Positions 1 through 10,689 of a stretch of 64,000 nucleotides of DNA are shown here, piece by piece. The translations under genes and the position numbers were made by a program. Source of the stretch: Loripinus fragilis. Its lineage: Eukaryota > Mollusca > Bivalvia > Lucinida > Lucinidae. The stretch covers positions 25,212,164-25,276,163 of the forward strand of contig OZ026524.1 of assembly GCA_964019695.1 (NCBI GenBank), read 5' to 3'. How positions within the stretch are numbered: the first letter of the stretch is position 1; each line of letters starts with the position of its first letter. The notes under the pieces are model-generated. The model had not been told where the DNA came from and searched no databases. It worked only from the letters and a program-made list of their open reading frames with translations.

Positions 1-90
1 GGTCAAATTATAAAGGTAGTTTATTCAACTTGGAAGACCAGTGACTCTTTTCAATCTGTTGGATTATCCCATTTTCTATGAGTTGTATTA

Positions 91-558
91 TACTTGATAT
101 ATAGGGTGAAAATGACTGAAAAGCCTGAGTGGGGTAGCCGTCTCTCACCACAGGGGATTCAGCCTCAAACACCACCGTGGTCAACACTGCCAAATAGAGC
201 AGGTAGAGACTGCTTAGCTCGCATGACGCCTCTTCTTCGAAACACCGAAGATATGTCTAATTCTCTTTGTACCTCCCAATGAGATGCCTCAGTAAAAATG
301 CGAGACATCCTTCTCTCCAATTACGTCAGGGGCAACACACCGTACCAACTTCTTCAAGAAGTCCATCTCATTATACGCACGAAAGGGTACAAAAATAGGC
401 AGGCAAAACCACGATCCTGTAGACGACAGGTCCACAGCCAGTCGTCACAATTGCTAAAGGTATTGGATAGCTCAACTCACTGAAACCCTGTGGTCTCAAT
501 GTGTTATGATAGTACACTAGCGCTTCTCAGTCATTTTCCCTATATATAACTTGATATA
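91..558. mobile_element. Non-autonomous TIR element (MITE-like)
   Basis: The two ends are inverted copies of about 35 bp. The left end (91-124) holds TATAGGGTGAAAATGACTGA and the right end (522-558) holds its near-perfect reverse complement. The 470-bp interior has no convincing coding region. The ends sit in TATA-rich sequence, so a TA target duplication cannot be told from the background. The superfamily is not determined. Confidence 0.55.
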
Positions 559-603
559 TATCACAGAAGCAAATAGTCCATAATAAGGGTAACACTATAT
601 ATA

Positions 604-1341
604 CACTCAGACATAAGTTAAGCATCACCAGAACATTATTTCAGAGACGTTTTTCGCGTACAAATTCCTTCAGAAGAACAACCAGTTTGTAATATTATTT
701 TACCCTTGTCTTCCTGTGGTCTGCTGAACATATCAGAATGTCATTTGGTCATTTTACTGAATTTCTACGGTGTCCTGTATACACCAACCCCTATTTTGGG
801 GATGTACCCTTAAAAAGTGTCACAGCTTAACCCAAAATGCTTACTTTGAATTCAAATAAACGCAAAAAGAATCTAAACTTATTTTTTAAAAATAGTATTA
901 AACTGATTCTGCCGAACTGCAGGTGTCATGTCAGTTATAGAGGATCATAGTGAAAGTTAATCGCGTGTTTATAATTTTTGCATTATCACTATATAACAAG
1001 CCATTCTTTACACATCCATAACTTTTATTCTTTTAGAGATATGAATCTGAAATTTTCAGACAGAATTTGTCTTTGATATTGTAACAATGTGACACTAATA
1101 CTTTACATGTCTAAGCGTTTTGAAAATATCATAATGGGCTAGAGAATATGGACATTTTTAGGGGTAAGTGTAAATTTACCATGCCTGGTTGTTTCCCTTT
1201 GTGATAATTGAATCGAAATTTGCTGTAAATTGTCACCACTTTATCTATTTTAATAAATAAACCAAGAAAATATTCATGACTGGAAATCTTCCTTAGTTTT
1301 CTAGGAAACTATTGAGGCGATGCTTAACTTATGTCTGACTG
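604..1341. mobile_element. Mariner-like non-autonomous TIR element
   Basis: The termini are inverted: left CACTCAGACATAAGTTAAGC at 604 and right the reverse complement of CAGTCAGACATAAGTTAAGC ending at 1341. Both lie next to TATATA. CAGT-type ends beside TA dinucleotides are typical of Tc1/mariner elements. The 738-bp interior is AT-rich with no transposase frame, so it would depend on a transposase supplied elsewhere. Confidence 0.55.
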
Positions 1342-2261
1342 TATATATAAAAATTAAAAAAGACACTCTTGAACAATTTGAAATATTTTTATTTTTCAGC
1401 AGCCAGTGTCATCATTGAATTTTCAAGCTGTTTGTTAACGTTATCATAACGTTGACGTAACAAAATCTTGTTTGGCGTAGCGCACGTATAGAGTATTTGG
1501 CGCTTTTTATGACGCTACTTGATTAAATTACTTGTAAAAATTAATTTTTAGTTAGTAATCTTTATCTAGCTCAACATACATACGCATGAAACTCGTGGTG
1601 CTCATAAATGTTAAAATACCGAACAATTGTTGGCATTTTAAAATCCATCAGCATGACAATGACTGTACTTTTATGAAGTTGCATCATTTGAATGTTTGTA
1701 AAAGAACAGCAAGAGTTGACTGAAAAATCTTTAGGCTGTCCTAAGCACTGAAAAGATGTGGGTTCAAGTCCAGTAGCATTTCAGTCTTTTTTTGTGTGTT
1801 TGTTTGTTCGTCGTTTTGAGACCGGGTCAAAAAGCTACTAATCATTCATTTGTCTCTATTATTGTAATACCCTAAATGAGACTTACACAAGTAGTTCCGA
1901 TCGAAAGTTACACAGTTTTGGGGCTATACACAAAATCATTTCATGGGAACTGTGTCTTTGACGGTCGAATCAAAATGCATTTTATAATACGATCTGTTTT
2001 ATTCATAATAAGATCTATTTAATTATTATTATTTAGATCTATTCATTTTTATTTGTAATTACTTTAGGGTAAAGGAGACTTACACAAATAATTTTAAACT
2101 GGTGCCCTGTTATTAACTCAATAGATAGGTAGATCTAGCGGAGGGAACCAGACTAAAATAAATCCTCTTAAACTTACACGGACTGTCAGTCTAAATGGCC
2201 TTGGGAAAAGGTCCCTGGCTAAACGTTTAATATATCCACATATATTACATGTAAAGTAAGT
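1342..2261. other. Non-coding AT-rich stretch
   Basis: I see no coding region. A tRNA B-box-like word (GGGTTCAAGTCC) near 1762-1773 hints at a worn SINE fragment, but no A-box was found. Short ATTATTATTTAGATCT-type repeats occur near 2000-2045. Confidence 0.4.
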
Positions 2262-2810
2262 AAGGGTGCAAAGATCAGGAATCGATACAATCAAGTACCA
2301 CACCTGACCCAGGATACCAATGGGAAAGTGACAAACTCACAGAAGACACCACAAACGAGAGCCAAGAGGTCAGCCCTTTCCCAGCAGGTGACCACATAGC
2401 TCATATAAGCAGACGCGCACAAAGACACAGCAAACACAAGACAGAACAAAAACATAAAAGATCCACAAAAGAAGTACCCGCTTGGAACGGTCAGTTAAGA
2501 TATTTTACTGGAGGGCTTAAACCGGTTTAACGGCGCCAACTTCACCATTAATTCAGATGAGGATCAAGACACATAGATACTTGGTTTGCATGAAAGACCC
2601 CTAACTTATCAATACATCATCTCCTAAAACATATAAATCAAGATATAACAAGGAGATAAAGCAAGGATAAGGACTCAACAGTAAATTAAACTGAATACCG
2701 GAGCAAAAGAAATCCAACAGGTAAACCCCGGTGGGCCCAACAAACAGCCAAAGCATCAGGCCCCTACCATCTCATCAATAGATAAGTCTTTAAGTCAGAA
2801 CCATCCACTG
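2262..2810 (-). repeat. Family A: LINE-like 3' region
   Basis: This is a minus-strand copy of a repeat seen at least seven more times in the window (for example 7850-8245, 21376-21925 and 54170-59215). Read on the minus strand it runs from a GGCCTGATGCTTTGG block through a GGCGCC/CCAGTAAAATATT block to TGATCTTTGCACCCTTACTTAC. The copy at 21376 directly follows a reverse-transcriptase-like frame, so I take it to be the 3' untranslated tail of a non-LTR retrotransposon. It is 5'-truncated, as such copies usually are. Confidence 0.7.
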
Positions 2811-3143
2811 AAAACCGACAATTGTCTTTTGGGACACCGACGTCATAGTTTTGACATCATATTGGTCAGAGTTTTAAAATTCAATGCGAAATTCTTTTAT
2901 TACAACCAGTTTTATCAAAACACAGACAAGCATTCCATGTAAAGGGTACTGATAAAACGTATTTATTTTTATGCTGCGACCCAATTATGATGGCCTTACC
3001 AACACAAAGTGGAATACTCTTTGCATGCTGGTAATTTCGCCTTGTGGAAAAATGTGTGGTAATGAGTTAAACCTAGTCAACAGTTTTTCAGTTATGTTGG
3101 GATTGGTTGAGCCAGCACTAAGTAAAAAGTGGCTGTGTCTACT

Positions 3144-3232
3144 ATTGTCGTCTGCTGATAACCTTTGCAAACAATTTGGATCCAGATCAGACCCTAAAAC
3201 GTCGGCGCTGACCTTGATCCAAACTGTTTTCC
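3144..3232 (+). repeat. Family D palindromic MITE
   Basis: A short foldback: AAACAATTTGGATCCAGATC on the left pairs with the GATCCAAACTGTTT side on the right around a CG-containing centre. Related copies lie at 3850-3975, 23272-23365, 33690-33870 and 45055-45150. The GTCGTCTGCTGA flank seen here recurs inverted at the far end of the 33.7-kb copy. Confidence 0.6.
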
Positions 3233-3849
3233 ACTCTGGTGCCCGTTTGCACGCCCGTTTGGTGCTTCTCCAATAACGCTTTTTGTTTATTTATACGTTT
3301 ATATGACATGAACATTTATCGCAATGACGTTGAGCGCGGAAATTTTGAGTTTTGCCTGTTCTAAAACTCCGTCATGTCTGAAATAATTTAAAAAATCTGG
3401 AAAACCAGCCATGTTCGGTGAAATTTGAAAATGGACACTTGACTGATTAACATAAAATATAAATACAGTCGAATCTCGTAAATTTGAGGTCCAAGGTACT
3501 GGAGATTTAATGTCAAATTATCGAAAATTCGAATTATAGGAAGCTTGTGACAACAGGGACACAATAATTACAAATTGTGTTAGCTTTTATGTCATTTCTT
3601 CAACAATCAAGGCATTCCCTTACACTTTTATGAAAACTAGTATGAACATTTGTTGATGTAGTCAAATCAATTTCAATTTCCATCACTTCAATGAGGTCGG
3701 GTCTTTGATATGGCAGTTCACTGTCATATCTTTTCTTGTTTCTTGATTTTGTCCACAAATGGATATATCAATTTGAATTTGACATACGCTCATTCATCAA
3801 ATACACACGTAGCATACTTATTCAAAACCTCTTTTAGGATTACTATCAG

Positions 3850-3975
3850 AGTGTCGAACGGTCTGTATCTAGATCTGGACCGACGTTCTGTCGGTACTGA
3901 TCTGGATCCAAACGGTTTGCAAATGCTATCAGCAGACAACAAAGTCGCCGCTTACAAGGGACAAGTGCGAGGAAA
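3850..3975 (+). repeat. Family D palindromic MITE
   Basis: The core is TCTGGACCGAC-GTTC-TGTCGGTACTGATC, followed by GGATCCAAACGGTTTGC and ATCAGCAGAC. It folds back on itself like the other family D copies. There is no coding content. Confidence 0.6.
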
Positions 3976-4094
3976 CTTAGGGATATGAAAGATATAAAGC
4001 TCAACACGAGATAACTTAAATATAAGAATAGGCTTAACTTAAAAAAGGATGCAATTTGACACTTATATATAAAAACAGGGTTTTTTCAAGTTTC

Positions 4095-4165
4095 GATCCA
4101 GGTAGGCTTTATCTGTAAATTGTCAACTAACCACTAGGCTATCAGTCCATTTGCATTCCTAGTAA
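4095..4165 (-). repeat. tRNA-like SINE fragment
   Basis: On the minus strand, GATAGCCTAGTGGTTAGTTG resembles a pol III A-box and GGATCGAAACTTG resembles a B-box about 45 bp downstream. There is no acceptor-stem pairing, so this is not a tRNA gene. A degenerate tRNA-derived SINE head is the most likely reading. Confidence 0.3.
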
Positions 4166-4169
4166 AAGC

Positions 4170-5030
4170 ATGACTAAGACCGGAGTACTAATCAACCTTT
4201 TTTGTTTTTATATAAATAAAACATATACCTTTTGGCCGGGGCGGATCCCCTCTCCCTCTCTGGATCTGCCCATGTATAGTCCATGTAACTGGTAATTGTT
4301 TTTAAAAAAATGGATAGACATGGATGTATTCACGCAACGTCTTATAATGTTCTTTTTTTCTTTCACTCCTTTCGTAAAGGCGTAATAATATGGCTGCCAG
4401 CGCACACCGAGTGAGTGTTAACCTTAGCAAATAGTTTGGAGGCACAGATCAAGAGCTCTAATTACAATCTTAACCTTTTTTTGTTTTTTGTTTTTTGAAG
4501 AAAAAAAAGTTTTTGAACAAAAAGTCAGCAGACGACTACAAAGCCATGCGCAATTCTTATTGGCTTATTAGCTAGAATACATGGCCACCACCGCGTTACC
4601 AGGCATATTGGTCCGGTGTCTCCGTATTTGCCAGAGGGCCTTTCAAACTTTCAGATGCTGTGTTTATCATGCTAATGAATGTTAAAATGCCAACAATTGT
4701 TGACAAATTAACGTTTATGAGCGGGATGAAGTTCATGTTCAATTGTTGAGCATGAAAATAGTATCATAGCCTTGGACCCTGGTGTTCTTGACTGTGAGCA
4801 TTTATATATACATGTAGTATACAATGTATATTCTTCAGGAAAATATCAGCAGAAGAGAATGTGGATGCACAGTTTTTGAACAATAAAAAACAATACAGCA
4901 GGTAATAGTCAACCCTTTTCAACCCTTTTTCAGAAAATGCTTAGACAGACCCTAAGATAAGAATTACTTAAGATATTTTCTTATTTCTCAACTAAAACAT
5001 AATTATGCTGTCGGTTCTCAAAACAACCCT
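4170..5030. other. Non-coding stretch
   Basis: I see no supported gene. The region is AT-rich with homopolymer runs near 4480-4520. Confidence 0.35.
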
Positions 5031-5050
5031 ACTCTTAAGACAGTTTAGAG

Positions 5051-5461
5051 TGTCCAATATAGTCAACCTTTATTAAGCAAGCAGCTAAGGGATAGTCAAA
5101 ATGTGCTTGCTTAAGACAGGTGATTGCTTAATACAGGTATTTTTAAAAAACATTTGAGCCAGTGCATGAGATTTCCAACAATGTGGCATTTTGACGTGTG
5201 AAGACTCGGACGAGCCTCTTAAGCCTCATTTCAAGCTTAGGAACTTCAAATGGTGTTCAGTCAGTGGTTTAAGAATCATAGAATACTCAAGCGACTAGCA
5301 AAGGCTCTGATCAGAATGCGCGTATGCGCAGGCTGATCTGAGGCTTTGCTGGTCGCACACACCCCATTGTTGGAAAACTCATGCACTGGCTCATTTGTGT
5401 TTTGTAGAAACCAAATACATGCTTGCTTAATACAGGTTGCTTGCTTAATACAGGTGGCCAC
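5051..5461 (+). repeat. GCTTAATACAGGT short tandem repeat split by an insertion
   Basis: Degenerate copies of TGCTTGCTTAATACAGGT occur before (about 5070-5140) and after (5418-5457) an inserted TIR element at 5155-5393. The two flanks look like one short tandem array cut by the insertion. Confidence 0.5.
5155..5393. mobile_element. Family G MITE with 28-bp TIRs
   Basis: The left end GAGCCAGTGCATGAG plus TTTCCAACAATG is matched by its inverse at 5364-5393. ATTT flanks both sides and may be the target duplication. The interior (about 5290-5356) is a hairpin in which AGCGACTAGCAAAGGCTCTG pairs with the CTTTGCTGGTCGC side across a GCGCGTATGCGC centre. A second, less complete copy lies at 9428-9590. 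Confidence 0.65.
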
Positions 5462-5529
5462 TCAAGCATGTTTGACTATACAAATATTTAATCTGATGAA
5501 AATGAATATATTCCATGATTTCCATACGG

Positions 5530-5604
5530 GCCTGGGCGCGACAAAGCCTGTCTTCGGGGTTTCCGACACAGCGAGACTCAAACCAGTCTCTTCGCCTACA
5601 GAGT
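5530..5604 (+). repeat. Short dispersed repeat (family H)
   Basis: The words CTTCGGGGTTTCCGACA and GCGAGACTCAAACCAGTCTC are shared, with substitutions, with 10398-10471 (CTTCGGGGTTCCCGACA, GCGAGTTACAAAACAGTC). The nature of the repeat is unknown. Confidence 0.4.
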
Positions 5605-5752
5605 CTAGCTAGAAAATTGAAAATTTTCTTGTAACAAGTTTTGTTAAGATCCTTTCCAATAAACAAATAACACAGACACTGATCTGGCTGCGCGCATGCG
5701 CATGCTGATCTGTGCCGTTGTTGTTCACAAGCACCGAAGACATTAAGGATCC

Positions 5753-6092
5753 ATCATGAGTGTGTGGGTGGAATAGTAAATTGGGACTCAAAGATCACTG
5801 AATGGCATCACCAGGCCAGCCGAGTGATGACAAACGGTGATCACGAAGGACGGAATTTTCTACCCCATCCTTACACGACTTATGGATTCTTTTTCTTGCC
5901 CACCAGCAACAACTTTTTTATATTTGAAAAAAATGCTTCCAGAAAATCATTAATAATCTGAGATTTTTGACATAATGTGACATGGTGACGTCATTTTCAA
6001 ATAACAATGACGTGTGGCCAGCGTGTAGCCGACGTGCGGCTGTTCGTTTTCAGTTTATCTTTCTCACGGGCTGGTTGGGGGTATGTGAGATA
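5753..6092 (+). mobile_element. Family J repeat, copy 1
   Basis: It starts ATCATGAGTGTG and has a foldback of about 130 bp, in which the GAGTGTGTGGGTGGAATAG side pairs with the TCTACCCCATCCTTACAC side. A tail with ACATGGTGACGTCATTTT and GTGCGGCTGTTCGTTTT follows. A second copy, 12042-12370, matches over the whole length. There is no coding frame shared by both copies, so it is probably a non-autonomous element. Confidence 0.65.
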
Positions 6093-6409
6093 TTGAATTG
6101 TCTCCCACCTTTGCCCATATATGATTTAAGTTATTTCTATCTTAATTACCACGTGACAGTTTTCTTACATGAACAGAATAAAATATTCATTTTCTCGGAA
6201 AAAAAGGAATTCAAAGAACCAATAACTATTTTGTAAGCATGTATGTATCGTTGTAAGATTTACGCACAATTGTCGAGATTTCATTACGGATATCGATTAT
6301 GCATCTTTATGCAATTTTTATTCAAATCCCTGGTCTATTTCAAGCGACAAAGCCTGAAAAACATGTTCCTTACGTTGCACGTGCTCGGCCCTGACGTTAA
6401 GGTTTAATC

Positions 6410-7105
6410 CGTTGGTTGGTGCCTGATGCTTGTCGTTGGCCGGGCCCACCGTAACTCAACTCGAGGTTTTCTTTAGCTCTGACAATCTGTGAACCATGAG
6501 CCCTTTACTTTGTTTCATCAGAGTGTGTTAATTTGATTCGATTGTTTCTCTGTGATGATATATTACATTAGTTAGGAACCCTTATGCGAGCTAAACAATT
6601 TTGTGTTATAATAACAACAGAATCTAGGGCGAAGATTTGGCGCCAGTAAAATAAATTTAAGAACCCCCCTCCGTAGCTTCGACTGCTGCCCGTTCTAAGG
6701 CGGTTCTTTTATTGTTGTTTATCTTTTGTTTAATGTACTGCCCCGTGTTTGTGGGGGTGTGTTTGTCTTTGTTTTGTTGTGCATTACATTGTGTACTTTC
6801 TAGTTTTGCAATCATCTTGAAAACGAGGAGACAGCTGGCCTCAAGGTTATAAAACTTGAGTACATTCTCAGACTCAAAATATAGCGCAATGATTGGCTGA
6901 TTGCGGACACGTGTCCGCAAGCAGCCAATCATTATGCTTTATTTTGAGTCTGAGAATGAACTCAAGTTTTATAACCTCGAGGCCAGGGTATTTTTATTGC
7001 ATTGTCTTACGGACGTCTTGTTACTGTAAATGTTTTGTGGCTATCCCTCACGGTGCCATGGGTTGGTCTGCAGTGTGTGATTGTGGTATTTCCTGATCAT
7101 ACTCA
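6410..7105 (+). repeat. Family B: LINE-like 3' region
   Basis: It starts near GGTGCCTGATGCTTGTCG and runs to GATTGTGGTATTTCCTGATC. Similar copies lie at 29840-30390, 23565-23850 and 55268-55530. The order of blocks (GCCTGATGCTT, GGCCCACCG, GGCGCCAGTAAAAT, CCTGATC..TCAC) parallels family A, which suggests two related LINE 3' regions. A 152-bp palindrome (6835-6986) is inserted in this copy. Confidence 0.6.
6835..6986. mobile_element. Near-perfect 152-bp palindrome
   Basis: The arms are about 76 bp and meet at GCGGACACG/TGTCCGC (about 6903-6918). CTGGCCTCAAGGTTATAAAA on the left is matched by the inverse at 6967-6986. Few mismatches are visible. It interrupts a family B copy: the sequence on each side continues the repeat as seen at 23.7 kb. 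It would form a long hairpin and is probably a MITE. Confidence 0.7.
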
Positions 7106-7244
7106 TTAACCTTTTTGTATGCATATATCATTTAATAACATTTGTCAAGAAATAAACTCCTTAAACCTTATCCAATTTCAGATCATATAATTTTCTTTAA
7201 AACTACTACACATTTGTACAACTTGATTGCAGTCGATCGTACCT

Positions 7245-7600
7245 CATTGCATATATCCGCTTTCTCTGAGACAGAGTGTTTCAGATGAAATGATAATGTG
7301 GTGAGTTTCGTTATTAGTATATCTATAGACAGTATTTAATATCCCCAATTGAAATACCACCATAAGTATTGCGTCAAGTTGTATCATTTTGACTAAAAAG
7401 TGAACCAACCTAGCGTCACTCTCCAATTGTCCTCAAATGGGTGATCCGAAGGAAATTTGGACTCAGTTTTTCTAGGGTGAAGAGTTTCATATGAAATGAT
7501 GATGTGGATGTTTTATATGTATTTATTATAAAGTATTTCTTTAGTCAGTATTTAATATAACCATTTGAAATCACATCAAATGATTTCATTTTGTTGTTTC
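7245..7600 (+). repeat. Diverged direct duplication, period about 210 bp
   Basis: TTTCAGATGAAATGATAATG (about 7278) and TTTCATATGAAATGATGATG (about 7487) are followed in each case by CAGTATTTAATAT and a TTGAAAT word at similar spacing. This indicates two old copies of one unit. No coding potential is seen. Confidence 0.5.
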
Positions 7601-7849
7601 CAACCAGTGACGAATGTAGGTCAAAAGTTCCACTGAATAATAAAAGCCAGGACCAACACCATCGCCAAAACCTCGAGTCTAAAATGCATGGCAGGGACTG
7701 GTATTTGCTCTAGCTGTGAAAATTCGTGATTTAAAACAAATACCTTTATGTGCATTTTAAGACGACCCTATCATTAGCATGATATCCAATATTTGTTTTA
7801 ATATTTGTTAAAAAGCCTTTGGAGTCATTATTTTTGCAATATCTCCTTT

Positions 7850-8245
7850 TTATATCTTAGTTGATATGTTCTAGGAGATGATGTATTGATAATTAGGGGT
7901 TTTTCATGCAAACCAAACATCTATGTGTCTTGATCCATATCAGAACTAAGGTGAGGTTGGCGCCGTGAACCGTTTAAAGCCGTCCAGTAAAAATGTTTTA
8001 CTGACAGTTCAACGTCGGTACTTCCTTTGTGAATCATTCATGTCATTTATGTATTGTGTTTTATCATGCTTTCGCCTCTGTTCATTGCTGCCTTGTGGTT
8101 ACCTGCTGGGGAAGGGCTTACCTCTTGGCTCTTGTTTGAGATGTTTAATTGTGTTTTTTGTCACTTTCCCATGTGGTATCCTGGATTAGGTGTCACAGTG
8201 GTACTTGATTGTATTAATTCCTGATCTTTGCAACCTTTCTTATTT
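7850..8245 (+). repeat. Family A: LINE-like 3' region
   Basis: A 5'-truncated plus-strand copy. It carries TAGGAGATGATGTATTGATA, the GGTTGGCGCCGT block, CCTGCTGGGGAAGGGCTTAC and the terminal CCTGATCTTTGCAACC. No coding region belongs to it here. Confidence 0.7.
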
Positions 8246-8604
8246 TGACGCTTGTAAACTTTGGTCTCGATAATCGGTCCCTGGTCTTGGTCATTGGTCC
8301 TGGCTTATATTCTCTCTAAAATAGCATTGTGTTTTACTAAAGGAAGTGCATTAACAAGATTGACCAGTCGTATGCGGATCAAGGAATTGTCGTCAAAGGA
8401 GGGGGTGGGTGGGGAATGGAGGCCGAACTGACTACAACTCTGACAAACGATTGTTTAGTCCTCAACTTAAATTTGATTTTATATGAAAGAAAACTACACT
8501 TTTCCAAGATTCCAGTTGGGGGATACACCATTTTTCCGGGGGGTCCAACTTTTACAGCGGGGGATGGGGTTGGGTAGGGGGTCACACTGGGTTAAGAGAA
8601 CAGA

Positions 8605-8646
8605 CCTACCTACCTACCTACATACCTACCTACATACATACATACA
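8605..8646 (+). repeat. (CTAC)n/(CATA)n microsatellite
   Basis: CCTACCTACCTACCTACATA grades into CATACATACATACAA. Confidence 0.9.
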
Positions 8647-8782
8647 AGGTGCCCCTAATGACCTCAGATCAGTCTGAACATCACCATAATAACATCCAGG
8701 CCTCCAGATCATGAAGGATTGTTTAATGAAAAATTATTTTCTTACTTCTCAATCAAAACATAGGCCGTGGGTACTCACCATA

Positions 8783-8946
8783 TTTACATTAATTGCTGGT
8801 TACCCGTCTAAAGATGATCAGTATTGTTAATACAGGTATTCAGAATCCAATTCCCCATTTCCAGGTATTGGAGTGGGGGTACTGGTTACCTGTTTTTTTC
8901 ATTACTTACCACCTGTAAACCGGAAACCAGCAATTAATGCAGATAT
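8783..8946. mobile_element. Palindromic element of about 165 bp
   Basis: TTACATTAATTGCTGGTTAC near 8784 is mirrored by CCGGAAACCAGCAATTAATG ending near 8939, so the two ends are inverted copies of about 28 bp. The interior is partly self-complementary. There is no coding frame. Confidence 0.55.
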
Positions 8947-9189
8947 TGTCAATTTAATAGAAACGCCTCAATTAGACGGTCCTTTGAACACAAACCCTAA
9001 ACCCTTCTGTATGTGAATCGCATGTTGTCTGTGCGTTCTTGCAGCATCCTCATGAATCAATCAGCAGCAAAAAAAGACCTACATATAACCAACCTATATG
9101 TGATAGAAACCATCTCAATTCCTTCTCTAGTGAATTAAAAAAAACAAAACAAGAAAACAAACAAAAAAACAAGACATTTACACTAATTT

Positions 9190-9420
9190 GCGACCTATGC
9201 ACTTGCAAAGTTTTAAGTTGCTACATCAAAAGCTGTAGTATGTTTAAAGAAGAGGCATTAGCAAGGAATGCATTATTTGATCTTTGATCTTAACCTTGGG
9301 TCACGCGAAACGTTGCCCAGTACCCTCCACAACATGTGATATATGCACCTGTAAAGTTTTAAGTTTCTACGAGGAGATGCATTTACAAGAAAATGTATTA
9401 TTTGACCTTGACCTGTACAG
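9190..9420 (+). repeat. Dispersed GCAAAGTTTTAAGTT-type repeat (family I)
   Basis: Two units occur in tandem (about 9190-9285 and 9340-9415). Each has an ACTTGCAAAGTTTTAAGTT-like block, a GAGG/GAGATGCATT block and a TATTTGACCTTGACC-like block. More copies lie near 31840-32030 and 32470-32650, the last followed by GGATGGACGGACGAATAAAT. I recall repeats of this type as common in mollusc genomes; that is memory, not a search. Confidence 0.5.
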
Positions 9421-9427
9421 CCTCCTT

Positions 9428-9590
9428 TTAAGCTAAGAAACTCAAACTGAGGTTCAGTCAGTAGCTAAACAATCAAAGACTATTAAAGCGACTAGCAAAG
9501 GCTCTGGTCAGTCTGCGGATGTGCGCAGGCTGGTCTGAGTCTTTGCTGGTCGCACATAACACTTTGCTGAAAATATCATGTTTCGGCTCT
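9428..9590. mobile_element. Family G MITE, degenerate copy
   Basis: It shares GCGACTAGCAAAGGCTCTGG, a GCGGATGTGCGC centre and TCTTTGCTGGTCGCA with the copy at 5155-5393. The left flank AGCTAAGAAACTCAAACTGA also parallels that copy. The outer TIRs are eroded. Confidence 0.6.
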
Positions 9591-9657
9591 ATTATGAGTT
9601 ATTTTTAAATTGTCTTCTTTTGAAAATAAGTATTTTATTTATTTTGGTTTTCTTTAG

Positions 9658-9767
9658 TTTGACGGGGTCATTGTTGCTATCCCAGAATATTCTAAACAAG
9701 ATCTACGATTGCCAGTTAAATGATTTTAGCAGGCTGGTTGTCAGCAAGTTAGCCATCAACTTCGGAG
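9658..9767 (+). CDS. Candidate internal exon of the carbohydrate sulfotransferase gene
   Basis: A 110-nt segment sits between a strong acceptor (a T-rich tract ending TTTTCTTTAG at 9657) and a GTAGGT donor at 9768. The open frame enters in phase 2 and leaves in phase 1 with one extra G. It encodes about 36 residues, including NILNKIYDCQLNDF. In carbohydrate sulfotransferases a short region with a conserved Cys (often xxxCNF or xxxCD) lies between the N-terminal PAPS-binding exon and the exon with the RDPRA motif. The exit phase agrees with both downstream candidates. The frame also runs open upstream of the acceptor, so coding is not proven, and no exon with the 5'-phosphosulfate-binding loop was found in the window. 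Chance splice-like sequence remains possible. Confidence 0.4.
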
Positions 9768-10080
9768 GTAGGTAATATTAATCTAGCCGATGCTACAGTT
9801 TTTTCTAAGATATCATTGGACCCCCCCCCCAAAAAAAAAATATATCTTCTACCCGCATCGCAAGATGCCTAGATTGGTTTATCTTGCCCCCGCCCCCAAC
9901 ACAAACTTAAACCAACAAGAAGGACTGTCTTCGAATATTTTGGTATAATTCTGATAGAATGGCTAATATATCCCCTTACTTGGTGAGAAAATAATATCTA
10001 ATCTACACTTTGGTTGCATAAATTTAAGGAGTAGATGAAAGCTGTCTCAGGCGTTTTGCTGTATGTGTTATTACCTTTTA

Positions 10081-10286
10081 TGGGAGCGCAGTGGTTCAGT
10101 GGTAGAGTGCTTGACTCGAGACCGAGGTACCGCGGGTTCGAGCCTCACCCGCGTGACTGGGTTGTGGTCCTTGAGCAAGACACATTTATCCTAGCTGAGT
10201 ATTGGTTCAATCCAATAAGACCCGTCCCTGTTTAACTGAAAGGTTGTCGATGGGACGTAATGAATCAAATCAAACAAACAAACAAA
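10081..10286 (+). mobile_element. tRNA-derived SINE, full length
   Basis: The tRNA-like head has an A-box (TGGTTCAGTGGTAGAGTGC) and a B-box (GGGTTCGAGCC). A shared body with TCCTTGAGCAAGACACATTT and AAGACCCGTCCCTGTTTAAC follows, ending in an A-rich (CAAA)n tail. ATTAC[C/A]TTTTAT flanks both ends as a probable 12-bp target duplication with one mismatch. Related copies: 25643-25788, 37546-37730 (-) and a diverged one at 15300-15512 (-). The head lacks acceptor-stem pairing, so it is not a tRNA gene. Confidence 0.85.
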
Positions 10287-10397
10287 TTACATTTTATTAC
10301 CAGATGTTTGAATGTCCCTTCGTATTGGCTCATTCCACTCATTTGAACCTATTTGAAATTGAAGTTATATCAATGACAAGGTTTTCAGTGCAATTTT

Positions 10398-10471
10398 GGC
10401 CTCGTCGCGAGAAAATCTTTCTTCGGGGTTCCCGACAAAGCGAGTTACAAAACAGTCTTTTCAGCTACAGA
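10398..10471 (+). repeat. Short dispersed repeat (family H)
   Basis: Second copy of the repeat at 5530-5604, with CTTCGGGGTTCCCGACA followed by a GCGAGTT word. Confidence 0.4.
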
Positions 10472-10689
10472 AATTATTGGTATTGAAAGTTGCCTTTTTA
10501 CGCTTTTTTAAAATCAAAATTCAAGTCAAATTACGCTGTTTCCTTTGTTAGGCTCATTCACTTGGTTTCAGGGATGGGGGTGGGGTTGGGAAAAATTGAA
10601 CTGTTTTCTTACTGTTCGGTTCATACGCTTGCTTGCAGGGGTGGAGTCAATAGGTCCATGGTGGTACCTTGGTATTAAATATCTATTTT

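Noticed and set aside
5276..5470. Overlapping short frames on both strands
   Set aside because: They are produced by the hairpin and TIRs of the family G element.
10081..10160. Possible tRNA gene with good A- and B-boxes
   Set aside because: The acceptor and anticodon stems do not pair, and the sequence continues into a shared SINE body with an A-rich tail.
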